Source of the DNA: an uncultured Roseburia sp.
Lineage (GTDB): Bacteria > Bacillota > Clostridia > Lachnospirales > Lachnospiraceae
NCBI GenBank assembly: GCA_910587865.1
Contig: CAJUNX010000027.1
Span: 1 to 57,599, forward strand
Direction of reading: 5' to 3'
Length of the DNA: 57,599 nt
A program made the position numbers and the translations under genes. The notes under the pieces were generated by a model that saw only the letters and a list, made by a program, of their open reading frames with translations, had not been told where the DNA came from and did not search any database. This document shows positions 1-8,515 of the stretch, piece after piece; within the stretch, counting starts at the first letter, position 1; each line of letters starts with the position of its first letter.

Positions 1-474
1 GGAAACGAGGGCGCGGGCGATGGCGACGCGCTGCTGCTGTCCGCCGGACAGGTTGCCCGGCATATTGTTCAGCTTATCCTCCAGGGCCAGCAGGCGCACT
101 ACTTCGTCCATGAATTTTTTGTCCACCGTATCGCCGTCCAGCTCTACGGGCAGGACGATGTTTTCATAGACATTCAGAACAGGGACAAGATTGTAATTCT
201 GGAAGATAAAACCGATGCTGCGCCGACGGAAAATGGTAAGCTGCTCGTCGTTCAGCTCGGCCAGCTCTTTGCCCTTGATCCGAACGCTGCCGAAAGTGGG
301 TACGTCCAGACCGCCCATCATGTTCAGCAGAGTGGATTTGCCGCTGCCGGAGGTTCCGACAATGGCGACAAATTCCCCTTGCTCAATGGAAAGGGTCACA
401 CCATCCAGCGCCTTTGTGATGTTCGGCTCTGTGCCGTAGTATTTTTTGAGATCAGTTGTTTGCAAAATGCTCAT
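1..474 (-). CDS. ABC transporter ATP-binding protein (MacB/SalX/BceA-like), 3' part outside window
   Basis: ATP-hydrolysing subunit of an ABC transporter of the antimicrobial-peptide / lipoprotein-export class. 158 codons are visible from ATG 474, preceded by AAGGATGG as ribosome binding site. Walker A is GTSGSGKST (about residues 39-47), the Q-loop lies in FIFQNYNLVPVLNV, and the ABC signature is LSGGQQQRVAIARAL near the window edge; Walker B and the H-loop lie outside. The permease gene is expected beyond position 1. A decayed histidine-kinase tail lies directly upstream on the same strand, the usual place for the sensor of such transporters. The family is certain; the substrate is not. Confidence 0.9.
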   Translation of the reverse strand, partial: MSILQTTDLKKYYGTEPNITKALDGVTLSIEQGEFVAIVGTSGSGKSTLLNMMGGLDVPTFGSVRIKGKELAELNDEQLTIFRRRSIGFIFQNYNLVPVLNVYENIVLPVELDGDTVDKKFMDEVVRLLALEDKLNNMPGNLSGGQQQRVAIARALVS

Positions 475-489
475 GGGTTGCACCATCCT

Positions 490-529
490 TTCTGTGATGC
501 CGCTATCATAACAGCCAATTCTCACAGAA
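490..529. promoter_or_regulatory. Inverted repeat upstream of the ABC ATPase gene
   Basis: A perfect 8-bp inverted repeat, TTCTGTGA at 490-497 and TCACAGAA at 522-529, lies 16 bases upstream of the ATPase start codon. A third TGTCACAG follows at 531-538. It could be a response-regulator binding site or a hairpin in the leader. The role is inferred from position only. Confidence 0.35.
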
Positions 530-558
530 ATGTCACAGCCCTATAAGATTTCAGATTT

Positions 559-672
559 TTATTTGCATGGCAAAAACACAGAAAATACAGAGCCGCTGCC
601 TACAGTTGAAGTCACCCTGATATATCCCCCTGCATGGTAATGATCTCGCGGGCAAGGGGATGGCCGGGTCCT
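559..672 (-). pseudogene. Remnant of a sensor histidine kinase C-terminus
   Basis: On the minus strand two adjoining frames give LAREIITMQGG and then GYIRVTSTVGSGSVFSVFLP followed by CK and a stop at 559-561. This is the G2-box tail of an OmpR-type histidine kinase ATPase domain. The frames are joined only by assuming one lost base in the C run at 626-630 (G run on the coding strand). Nothing recognisable as the rest of the kinase lies upstream. The remainder of 673-873 shows no gene I can support; the minus-strand frame at 676-948 looks random and antisense. Confidence 0.6.
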
Positions 673-873
673 GTGCTACAAGCGTTTTGCGGACGGGCAC
701 TTACAGTGGCCCCGCAGTGAGAAGGAGGCAAGCGTCTCAATGGCGCGGTGGAACTGGGCGACGCATACAAATATCAGAAACGTGAAAACTAAAAGAAATA
801 ATTTTATTGATTTTGCATATGGACTGTCAGAACGGTTCCGTTTATGATGGTTGGAAAAAGGAGTGAAGTGAAA

Positions 874-1158
874 ATGGACAGAGAAGAGATCTATGAGATG
901 GTGATCCGGGAGATGACGGAGACAGCAGTGCGTGAACGCAATGAGCATTCGCCGGAGGATCAGGAGCTACAGGATCGGGTGGCCAGGCTGAGCAAAGAGA
1001 TGCAGGAAAAGATCAAAGATCTGCCGGAAGATGTGAAGAAAGCCATCATGGATTATGTGGAGGCAACGCTGCTGGCGGCGGATCATGACCGTATGTATTT
1101 GTATGAGCAGGGAGCGAAGGACTGCGTGGCGCTGCTGAAGAAGCTGGGGGTGTTGTAA
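874..1158 (+). CDS. Small hypothetical protein, charged and helical
   Basis: 94 residues from ATG 874, chosen over the in-frame ATG 844 because AAGGAG at 858-863 sits 10 bases before it. The protein is rich in Glu, Arg and Lys, has no signal peptide or membrane segment, and looks all-helical (EEIYEMVIREMTETAVRE; LPEDVKKAIMDYVEATLLAA). I do not recognise the family. Such short helical proteins occur as stand-alone hypothetical genes in Lachnospiraceae, often near mobile DNA, as here. Confidence 0.65.
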   Translation: MDREEIYEMVIREMTETAVRERNEHSPEDQELQDRVARLSKEMQEKIKDLPEDVKKAIMDYVEATLLAADHDRMYLYEQGAKDCVALLKKLGVL

Positions 1159-1269
1159 CAGAGGAGAAAATGCACTGTCGAACCTTTCGATGATGATAAA
1201 ATAAAAAATACAGGGAATGACTTTTTCAGTGTTTCATGGTAGAATGAAATAAAAGGTGGGAGGCATCCG

Positions 1270-1773
1270 ATGCGTAAATTGAAGGTTTATCTGGACACCT
1301 CGGTGGTCAGCTACCTGTATCAGCTGGACACACCGGAAAAAATGAAGGATACACTGGAATTGTGGGAGCTGTTCAGACAGGGACGCTATGAAGTGTACAT
1401 CTCTGATATTGTGTTGAATGAGATCAGTGGCTGCAACCAGGAAAAGCTGGATATCCTTTTGGGCTATCTGAAGCAGGTCCAATACCAGCTGGTCCACACG
1501 GATGAAGATACGGTAGAGCTGGCTGAGAAATTCATTGATTTTGGGATCTTAAAGAAAAAGAGTTTTGATGACTGCCAGCATATCGCGGCAGCGATTCTGG
1601 CGGGATGCGATATCATTACATCCTGGAATTTTAAACATATCGTAAATGTAAAAACAGTGCGAGGGGTAAAGACCATCACAACCCTGGAGGGTTACAAGGA
1701 TCTGCTGATCTACCCACCCTCCGTACTTCTGGAAGGAGATGATGAGGACGATGACGAAACCAACAGTGAGTAA
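1270..1773 (+). CDS. PIN-domain protein (probable RNase toxin)
   Basis: PIN-fold putative ribonuclease of the VapC-like type, 167 residues. The N-terminal acidic site is YLDTSVVSYLY (Asp9); ISDIVLNEI gives a conserved Glu; the C-terminal acidic cluster is KKKSFDDCQHIAAAILAGCD followed by a TSWN motif. The C-terminal tail is very acidic (GDDEDDDE), unusual for VapC and partly produced by overlap with the next gene. AAAGGTGGGAGG precedes the ATG. It overlaps the next frame by 23 bases, as in toxin-antitoxin pairs, here with the nuclease first. Confidence 0.8.
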   Translation: MRKLKVYLDTSVVSYLYQLDTPEKMKDTLELWELFRQGRYEVYISDIVLNEISGCNQEKLDILLGYLKQVQYQLVHTDEDTVELAEKFIDFGILKKKSFDDCQHIAAAILAGCDIITSWNFKHIVNVKTVRGVKTITTLEGYKDLLIYPPSVLLEGDDEDDDETNSE

Positions 1774-1924
1774 GGATTTTAATCTGGAGGACATCCGGAA
1801 GATTCGGGAATATAATTCCCTGCGCCATGCCCAGATGACTCCCAGGGAGATCATCGAGGATACTCGAAAGGGAGCAGCGGTGGTGTTGGAGAGATTGCGG
1901 CAAAGTGAAAAAGTGAGTGTGTGA
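1751..1924 (+). CDS. Small partner of the PIN protein (putative antitoxin)
   Basis: 57 residues beginning MTKPTVSKDFNLEDIRKI. Three in-frame ATGs (1739, 1742, 1751) follow GGAAGGAG at 1731-1738; 1751 is preferred because the protein then begins at the MTKPTVSKDF segment, but 1742 is possible. Short helical charged proteins in this position, overlapping a PIN gene, usually act as the neutralising partner or regulator. The assignment rests on context; no DNA-binding fold is obvious. Confidence 0.6.
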   Translation: MTKPTVSKDFNLEDIRKIREYNSLRHAQMTPREIIEDTRKGAAVVLERLRQSEKVSV

Positions 1925-1935
1925 TAGCGTTTTAA

Positions 1936-1965
1936 GAAGGGCGGTCAGAAATTGCTGCCTTTTTT
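1936..1965 (+). terminator. Rho-independent terminator after the PIN pair
   Basis: GGCGG and CTGCC pair around a short loop, followed by TTTTTT. It lies about a dozen bases after the stop of the small partner gene. Confidence 0.55.
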
Positions 1966-2029
1966 GTATGAAAGGGTTTGTCAAGTAAGGAAATGTATGG
2001 CAAAACTGATCTTCACCAGCCACTACATC

Positions 2030-2040
2030 GTAACCGCTTA
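2030..2040. repeat. Possible terminal inverted-repeat end of the IS66 element
   Basis: GTAACCGCTTA lies downstream of the transposase 3' end and resembles the GTAAGCG-type tips of IS66-family elements. The other end of the element is missing (truncated near 2895), so there is no second copy to compare with. Confidence 0.35.
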
Positions 2041-2116
2041 ATTTTCGACCGTCATTAAAATAAAAATGCCCCAGTCGTTTCCAGCAACTGAAGCACATTG
2101 ACAATTCACATGCGAT

Positions 2117-2895
2117 TTATTCATTCCTGATTTTTTGGCTCTCGATCCGGCTTTGGATTTCCACTTTTACATTTTCATTCCAGGGAGTAAGCTGTTCCAG
2201 TTCATCATCTGACATTTTTTCATTCGGCTGGTGTTCAAACAGGAAGGTTAGATAATGATAAGGATTTACCTTGTTCGCTTTTGCCATTTCCACCATTGTA
2301 TAGGCCATGGCACTTACCTGTGCTCCTGCTGGGGTATCGCAGAACAGCCACCCTTTTCTGCCGACGACGAACGGCCGGATTGCATTCTCGGAAAGATTAT
2401 TCGAAAAACTGCAGCGTCCATCCTCCAATTAGGTAGCCAGGTGTTCTTTCCGGTTCCTGATATAGGTCACTGCTTTATCCAACCGTGAACCCCTGGCAGG
2501 GTTCTGCTTCTCAAGCCACGACAAAAAGCCTTCAATGGCCGGTTTCTCCTGAGAAAGGCGCGCTTCTTTGATGGCATCGGGTGATTTATATTTTTGGCGA
2601 ATCTTATCCTCTTTGTCAAAAAGCTGGTTCGTATACATGACTCCCTGTACTGCGGGCTGTGTGTAATCGAGCTGCTTCCCTTTCGGAATTGCATCAATCA
2701 GGTATCTGCGGATGTGTGCCCGGCAGGCCAGACGTTTTGCGGTCTTTACCTTATTGTAGCCGCTGTACCCGTCGCACATCAGATATCCTTGGAAGCCATC
2801 CAGAAAATCCACTGTCGTGTCCCCGGCACGTGTTTCTGAGTATTTATATAGATGATTGGAACCCCATCATCTTCCCCGCTCCGGAACAGCCACAT
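2117..2895 (-). pseudogene. IS66-family transposase (TnpC) C-terminal half, broken
   Basis: The minus strand carries the C-terminal half of an IS66 transposase: MWLFRSGEDDGVPII, then TRAGDTTVDFLDGFQGYLM, CDGYSGYN and CRAHIRR (catalytic core), and LSENAIRPFVVGRKGWLF. At least two lesions are visible. A one-base frameshift at about 2855 separates the first part from DFLDGFQGY. An in-frame TAA at 2429-2431 interrupts HLAT/LEDGRC. The N-terminal half is absent, since homology stops at 2895 where topoisomerase sequence begins. The element must be immobile. Confidence 0.85.
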
Positions 2896-3255
2896 GCCGC
2901 GCCGGAGGAATGGTTTGCCGGGCTGTTCCCGGATGCGAAAGAAAACGGGCGTGAAGCTGTCGGCACCTGTCCCCGCTGCGGCGGCACTGTGTATGAGGGC
3001 AAAAAAGGATTCTTCTGTGATAACCGGGATTGTACCTTTGCACTCTGGAAAGATAACAAATTCTTTTCCAGTAAGAAAAAGAGCATTACAAAGTCTGTGG
3101 CGGCCCTTCTGAAAGAGGGCCGCGTTTCCGTGTACGGGCTTTACAGCGAAAAGACGGGAAAGACCTATAACGCAGTGGTGCTGCTGGATGATACAGGGGG
3201 AAAATATGTGAATTTCAGGCTGGAATTTCCGGCGAAGAAAGGCAGGGGGAAATGA
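2896..3255 (+). pseudogene. 3' fragment of an ICE-type DNA topoisomerase III
   Basis: The plus-strand frame from about 2896 encodes AAPEEWFAGLFPDAKENG, then a zinc-ribbon-like GTCPRCGGTVYEGKKGFFC, CALWKDN-type residues (ALWKDNKFF), and GLYSEKTGKTYNAVVLLDDT near the end. This matches the C-terminal tail of topoisomerase III-like proteins carried by integrative conjugative elements of Firmicutes. The catalytic part is missing because the frame runs into IS66 sequence at its 5' side. Its stop overlaps the next ATG (ATGA at 3252-3255), preserving the original operon coupling. Confidence 0.75.
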
Positions 3256-3781
3256 GCGGGCCGCCCTCACGGGAATTAACCAGACAGGAACGGGCGGCAA
3301 TCCGAAGGCTGGTACTCTATGCCATAGCAAAGCAGTATCACGTTTCTTTGGATTGGCTTTTTGGCATTTCAGACAATGAATTTTCTTTATCGTCTATGGG
3401 CGATATTATCAGTTTTCTTTTAGAGTTGAACGAATTAACAGAATTGCGCTATGAACTGGAAATCAACGATAAATTTTTCAATGACATAGAAACCGAAGAT
3501 AACCGTTGGTATGCCAATATTAAATTCTATGGAAATGAAAAAGGACACTTATATAATGCAGATATGTGTCAATTCCTTGCTTCACTGAATGAGAGCCGGG
3601 AAAGTTTTGAATCCTACTTTACGCCAAAGGATATGTTTGATATTTGGAAAAACGGAAAATTGCTGATTACTCCACCTTGCCAGTGACAAAGAAAGTGTAT
3701 GAGGATACAGACAATGCTACAAGAATGAAACTCCGAAATGAGCATTTGGAACAGCAATTCAAGAGAAATCAAAGTAAGTAA
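3252..3781 (+). pseudogene. Chimeric frame: Cys-rich VLP N-terminus joined to XRE regulator C-terminus
   Basis: The first ~21 residues (MSGPPSRELTRQERAAIRRL) match the start of the Cys-rich VLP protein that follows topoisomerase in conjugative elements. The reading then changes to AKQYHVSLDWLFGISDN, the end of an XRE helix-turn-helix domain, followed by its C-terminal domain. The open frame stops at 3684-3686, but a shift of one base near 3655-3665 restores KIADYSTLPVTKKVYEDTDN and so on, to a TAA at 3779-3781. So a deletion fused two genes and a frameshift then damaged the product. It is probably non-functional. Confidence 0.7.
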
Positions 3782-3783
3782 AA

Positions 3784-3805
3784 GAGGGTTGCTTCTGCAA
3801 CCCTC
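3784..3805. terminator. Perfect 9-bp hairpin after the XRE remnant
   Basis: GAGGGTTGC, loop TTCT, GCAACCCTC. The T-tract is weak on the plus strand and modest (TTTTACTTAC) on the minus strand, so it may stop transcription in both directions inefficiently. Confidence 0.55.
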
Positions 3806-3929
3806 ATCTCATAAACCTAATTATACTTTATAAATCTAGTCTCTTTGATATACTTTATAAATATAATATACATAAATGTGTAAATCTAATGTTAGTATAT
3901 ACTATTTTCTCTAAAAAAACAACCATTTT

Positions 3930-4735
3930 TTAAATTTTTAACCAATCAACATCTGGTCGAACAATTCTCCTTGAGTTTACATATGCCCATTCTATGGTTA
4001 AAATTGTTTTACCAACATAATTATATTCGCCTTTATCAACCACCAATGCTAAATCTGCCACATCCCTACTTTGTAAAAAAAGTGGTAACAATAATTGAAT
4101 TTTCGATTCGCTTGTTGATTTATCTGTATAATATTGTGGAATCGCCAGTTTATAATTACGTTTTACTTTTTCCACAATTTTCTTTACAGCATTTTCAAGC
4201 AAACCATTTATCATATATGTATCTGTCAATCCTACCGATACAAATCTTTCATAATATCATTCATGATATGATCGTAATCAATCGAAAGTTCCATTGATTT
4301 ATCATAGATAAAATCTGCCGGAACAGTAAAATAATCTGCGATATCTGGATAATGCTTAAAAACTCTCAATTCTGAATCCGACCGTTGCTTAAATCCATAC
4401 AAAAACCAATCTTGTCCATCTCTCTTATATTGACTTGTATTTTTAACAAAGTACGCATAAATATCTGCACCATGTTCAGTTAAAAGTCCTGTATTAAAAC
4501 ACATTGCTGTCTTGTCGTCCAATATTTCAATTTTATGCTCTACCTTAACTCTATCATATGTATAGCACAAATAATTATATAATATTTGTTTATCTGATGT
4601 ACCTTTATAATCCCACTTTTCTTCTTGAGCCATATTAGCCAAAAATACTAGCTTCTTTTGAAGAACATCTTTAGAACCTAAATATGCATCTTGTAACAAA
4701 TTGTACTCTGGTTGATATTTTAAACTTTCTTCCAC
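3930..4735 (-). pseudogene. DUF3825-domain protein, frameshifted
   Basis: Two adjoining minus-strand frames together form one DUF3825 protein: LYNYLCYTYDRVKVE, CFNTGLLTEHGADIYAYFVK, QDWFLYGF and DYDHIMNDIMKDLY in the first, then KVKRNYKLAIPQYYTD, QLLLPLFLQSRDVADLALVV and ILTIEWAYVNSRRIVRPDVD in the second. The first frame ends at TAG 4232-4234; a one-base shift at about 4236 continues into GLTDTYMINGLLENAVKKI. Start is taken as GTG 4735 because GGAGG lies 8 bases before it; the upstream in-frame ATG 4750 has no good site. DUF3825 has no firmly known function. Its base composition is AT-rich compared with the ribosomal genes beside it, which suggests transfer. Confidence 0.7.
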
Positions 4736-4900
4736 ACTGATAACCTCCATTTCTGATACTATACAACAAATAAATTCATTATACAAGTTCTTAAAACCAA
4801 ATGAGACATTTACAAAATAGAGCCATTTTAGAGCCACAAGCCATTTTCAATGAAATTCCGGCAAGTGGCTTTTCCTTTTGTTCACTATTATTTTCAGACA

Positions 4901-4940
4901 TTAAGAAACCGCAACCCCTTGATTTCTCAAAGGATTGCGG
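4901..4940 (-). terminator. Terminator of tuf
   Basis: On the minus strand CCGCAATCC ... GGGTTGCGG is followed by TTTCTT. It lies 35 bases after the tuf stop codon and closes the rpsL-rpsG-fusA-tuf transcription unit. Confidence 0.8.
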
Positions 4941-4974
4941 TGCTTATTTTTATTATTTGGCTCTAATCTAAAGA

Positions 4975-6162
4975 TTACTCAATAATCGTAGCCACACGAC
5001 CAGAACCAACAGTCCTGCCACCCTCACGGATAGCAAACGTAAGTCCCTGCTCCATCGCTACCGGATGAATCAGCTCAATCGTCATCTCGATGTTATCGCC
5101 CGGCATGCACATCTCCGTACCAGCCGGCAGGTTGCAGACACCTGTTACGTCGGTTGTTCTGAAGTAGAACTGCGGACGATAGTTGTTAAAGAACGGCGTA
5201 TGACGGCCACCCTCGTCCTTGGTCAGAACGTATACCTGAGCGGTAAACTTACCATGGCAGGTAACAGAACCCGGTTTTGCAAGAACCTGTCCACGAACGA
5301 TCTGATCACGGTTGATACCACGAAGCAGTGCACCGATGTTGTCACCAGCCATAGCCTCGTCTAACATCTTACGGAACATCTCAATACCGGTTACAACCGT
5401 CTTCTGAGTCTCTTCCTTTACACCAAGGATCTCAAGCTCGTCGCTTAAGTGCAGAGTACCTCTCTCCACACGACCTGTAGCAACCGTACCACGACCAGTG
5501 ATCGTAAATACGTCCTCTACCGGCATCAGGAACGGCTTATCGGTGTCACGCTGCGGATCCGGAATATACTCGTCTACCGTCGACATTAACTCCATGATCT
5601 TGTCGCCCCATTCGCTGGTCGGATCCTCGAGAGCCTTTAATGCAGAACCCTTGACGATCGGGCAGCCTTCGAACTCATATTCCTCCAGGATTTCCGTGAT
5701 TTCCATCTCTACTAACTCAAGCAGCTCTTCGTCGTCAACCATGTCGCACTTATTCATAAATACAACGATATACGGCACACCTACCTGACGGGATAACAGG
5801 ATATGCTCTTTTGTCTGAGCCATAACACCGTCCGTAGCAGCTACTACAAGAATAGCGCCGTCCATCTGAGCAGCACCGGTGATCATGTTCTTAACGTAGT
5901 CAGCATGCCCCGGGCAGTCAACATGTGCATAATGTCTGTTCTCTGTCTCATACTCAACATGAGCGGTAGAAATCGTGATACCACGCTCTCTCTCTTCCGG
6001 AGCCTTATCGATGTTCTCGAAATCGGTAGCCGTATTACCGGCAACTCTCTCAGAAAGCACCTTTGTGATTGCTGCGGTCAGAGTCGTCTTACCATGGTCA
6101 ACGTGGCCAATGGTACCGATATTACAATGCGGTTTTGTTCTTTCAAACTTAGCTTTTGCCAT
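4975..6162 (-). CDS. tuf: Translation elongation factor Tu
   Basis: EF-Tu brings aminoacyl-tRNA to the ribosome as a GTP complex. 395 residues, full length. GTPase motifs: GHVDHGKT (P-loop), DCPGHADYVKNMITGAAQMD (switch II), NKCD (G4) and SALKAL (G5); beta-barrel domains 2 and 3 follow, ending GSGRVATIIE. AAGGAGG precedes the ATG. It is the last gene of the str operon but also has its own promoter in the 220-bp gap after fusA, consistent with its need for high expression. Confidence 0.99.
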   Translation of the reverse strand: MAKAKFERTKPHCNIGTIGHVDHGKTTLTAAITKVLSERVAGNTATDFENIDKAPEERERGITISTAHVEYETENRHYAHVDCPGHADYVKNMITGAAQMDGAILVVAATDGVMAQTKEHILLSRQVGVPYIVVFMNKCDMVDDEELLELVEMEITEILEEYEFEGCPIVKGSALKALEDPTSEWGDKIMELMSTVDEYIPDPQRDTDKPFLMPVEDVFTITGRGTVATGRVERGTLHLSDELEILGVKEETQKTVVTGIEMFRKMLDEAMAGDNIGALLRGINRDQIVRGQVLAKPGSVTCHGKFTAQVYVLTKDEGGRHTPFFNNYRPQFYFRTTDVTGVCNLPAGTEMCMPGDNIEMTIELIHPVAMEQGLTFAIREGGRTVGSGRVATIIE

Positions 6163-6236
6163 TTGAATAATCCTCCTTAAAATGCTGCCCCCTTATGGGC
6201 AAAATACCTTTTCGTTATACAACCCGGCTAATTCTG

Positions 6237-6265
6237 ATTATATAAAATTATCCGTTTTTTTTCAA
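6237..6265 (-). promoter_or_regulatory. Sigma-A promoter of tuf
   Basis: TTGAAA (6260-6265), 17-base spacer, TATAAT (6237-6242), about 75 bases upstream of the tuf ATG. A stem ATTCCCATA/TATGGGAAT lies just upstream (about 6280-6302), probably weakening readthrough from fusA. Confidence 0.8.
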
Positions 6266-6382
6266 GCTATTTCTTCCGGATTCCCATAAAATATGGGAAT
6301 TCCGTTAAAAATAGTTACAAATTCTTATCTGTGCCTGTCTGCAGGCATCTCTTCCACAGAAAAAGTGCAGCGAAGCTCTGTC

Positions 6383-8500
6383 CTACTTGGATTTGTCAGC
6401 AAGCACTTTCTCCTGTACATTCTTCGGTACCTGCTCATATTTCTCGAAGAACATGGAGTAGTTACCGCGTCCCTGTGTCTTCGAACGCAGATCCGTCGAA
6501 TATCCGAACATCTCGGCAAGCGGAACGAATGCACGTACAATCTTGCCGCCGCCAAGGTCATCCATACCCTCGATGCGTCCGCGGCGGGAATTGATATCGC
6601 CAATGACATCACCCATATATTCTTCCGGCATGGTAACCTCAACCTTCATAATCGGTTCCATCAGAACCGGATTTGCCTTCTTCATCGCCTCTTTAAAAGC
6701 CATGGAACCGGCAATGTGGAATGCCATCTCGGACGAGTCGACCTCATGGTAAGATCCGTCATATACATTCGCGTAAACTCCGAGTACCGGGAAACCTCCG
6801 AGGACACCGGCCTTTGACGCCTCCTCAATACCTTCCCCGACAGCCGGAATATATTCCTTCGGAATCGCTCCGCCGACAACGGAGGACTCAAATTTAAAGG
6901 TCTCCTCTGCATTTGCATCCATCGGCTCAAACTTCACTTTACAGTGTCCGTACTGTCCGCGTCCACCGGACTGCTTCGCGTACTTGTACTCGACATCCAC
7001 CGGTTTTGTAAAGGTCTCCTTATACGCAACCTGCGGCGCGCCCACGTTCGCCTCGACCTTAAACTCACGAAGCAGACGGTCTACAATGATCTCCAGGTGA
7101 AGCTCACCCATACCGGCAATGATGGTCTGCCCGGTCTCCTGATCCGTGTGAGCACGGAACGTCGGATCCTCCTCGGCAAGCTTTGCAAGCGCCTCGCCCA
7201 TCTTACCCTGTCCGGCTTTTGTCTTCGGCTCAATTGCCAGCTCAATAACCGGTTCCGGGAACTCCATGGACTCTAAGATCACCGGATGCTGATCATCGCA
7301 GATCGTATCACCGGTTGCGGTGAACTTAAATCCGACCGCTGCTGCGATATCGCCGGAATACACCTTACTGAGCTCCTGTCTCTTGTTTGCATGCATCTGA
7401 AGGATACGCCCAACACGCTCCTTCTTGTCCTTTGTTGCATTCAGCACATACGAACCGGAATTCATCGTGCCGGAGTAAACTCTGAAAAACGCCAGTTTAC
7501 CGACAAACGGGTCAGCCATAATCTTAAATGCCAGCGCGGAGAACGGCTCTTCATCAGACGAATGTCTCTCCACTTCATTGCCCTCCAGATCCGTACCCTT
7601 GATTGCAGGCACGTCTACCGGAGACGGCATATACTCGATAACAGCATCAAGAAGCTTCTGCACGCCCTTGTTTCTGTATGCGGTACCGCAGCATACCGGT
7701 ACTGCACGACATTCGCAGGTAGCAATTCTCAATACTTTCTTCATTTCCTCAACAGACGGTTCCTCGCCCTCAAGGTACATCATCATCAGATCGTCATCCA
7801 GCTCACTGACTTTCTCGATAAGCTCGCTGCGGTACAGCTCAGCCTCATCCTTCATATCTCCAAGATCATCGGTGACCGTGATATCATCACCCTTCTCGTC
7901 ATTGTAGATATAAGCCTTCATCTCGAACAGATCAATGATTCCTTTAAATTCATCCTCCTTGCCGATCGGCAGCTGAAGGATGATCGCGTTTTTCCCTAAT
8001 CTGTTACGGATCTGGTCAACAGCTCCATAAAAATTCGCTCCCAAAATGTCCATCTTATTAATGAAAGCCATTCTGGGGACATTGTACGTGTCAGCCTGAC
8101 GCCAGACGTTCTCCGACTGCGGCTCGACACCGCCCTTCGCACAGAATACGCCGACAGCGCCGTCCAGCACGCGAAGAGAACGCTCTACCTCCACCGTGAA
8201 GTCAACGTGTCCCGGAGTATCAATAATGTTGATACGATGCTCCAGTGCACCCGGCTTTGGCTTTGCAAACTCCTCCAGTGTCCAGTGGCATGTCGTGGCG
8301 GCTGACGTAATCGTGATACCCCTTTCCTGCTCCTGCTCCATCCAGTCCATGGTCGCAGTACCCTCATGAGTATCACCAATTTTGTAATTCACACCGGTAT
8401 AGTAAAGAATACGCTCTGTCGTTGTGGTCTTTCCCGCATCGATATGAGCCATAATACCAATGTTTCTGGTTCTCTCTAATGGATAATCTCTTCCAGCCAA
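6383..8500 (-). CDS. fusA: Translation elongation factor G
   Basis: EF-G catalyses ribosomal translocation with GTP. 705 residues, full length, with AHIDAGKTTTTERIL (P-loop), RGITITSAAT (switch I), DTPGHVDF, NKMD, and the domain IV/V segments SGGRGQYGH and GDINSRRGRI. The start codon is TTG at 8500, supported by AAGGAGG seven bases upstream and by homology (AGRDYPLERTRNIGIMAHID). It lies 15 bases after rpsG. Confidence 0.98.
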   Translation of the reverse strand: MAGRDYPLERTRNIGIMAHIDAGKTTTTERILYYTGVNYKIGDTHEGTATMDWMEQEQERGITITSAATTCHWTLEEFAKPKPGALEHRINIIDTPGHVDFTVEVERSLRVLDGAVGVFCAKGGVEPQSENVWRQADTYNVPRMAFINKMDILGANFYGAVDQIRNRLGKNAIILQLPIGKEDEFKGIIDLFEMKAYIYNDEKGDDITVTDDLGDMKDEAELYRSELIEKVSELDDDLMMMYLEGEEPSVEEMKKVLRIATCECRAVPVCCGTAYRNKGVQKLLDAVIEYMPSPVDVPAIKGTDLEGNEVERHSSDEEPFSALAFKIMADPFVGKLAFFRVYSGTMNSGSYVLNATKDKKERVGRILQMHANKRQELSKVYSGDIAAAVGFKFTATGDTICDDQHPVILESMEFPEPVIELAIEPKTKAGQGKMGEALAKLAEEDPTFRAHTDQETGQTIIAGMGELHLEIIVDRLLREFKVEANVGAPQVAYKETFTKPVDVEYKYAKQSGGRGQYGHCKVKFEPMDANAEETFKFESSVVGGAIPKEYIPAVGEGIEEASKAGVLGGFPVLGVYANVYDGSYHEVDSSEMAFHIAGSMAFKEAMKKANPVLMEPIMKVEVTMPEEYMGDVIGDINSRRGRIEGMDDLGGGKIVRAFVPLAEMFGYSTDLRSKTQGRGNYSMFFEKYEQVPKNVQEKVLADKSK

Positions 8501-8515
8501 GGTATTTCCTCCTTA

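Noticed and set aside
676..948. Minus-strand frame of 90 residues
   Set aside because: No ribosome binding site, antisense to the better supported small gene at 874-1158, composition not protein-like.
4230..4240. Programmed frameshift in the DUF3825 gene
   Set aside because: No slippery heptamer or following pseudoknot is visible at the junction; a plain mutation is simpler.
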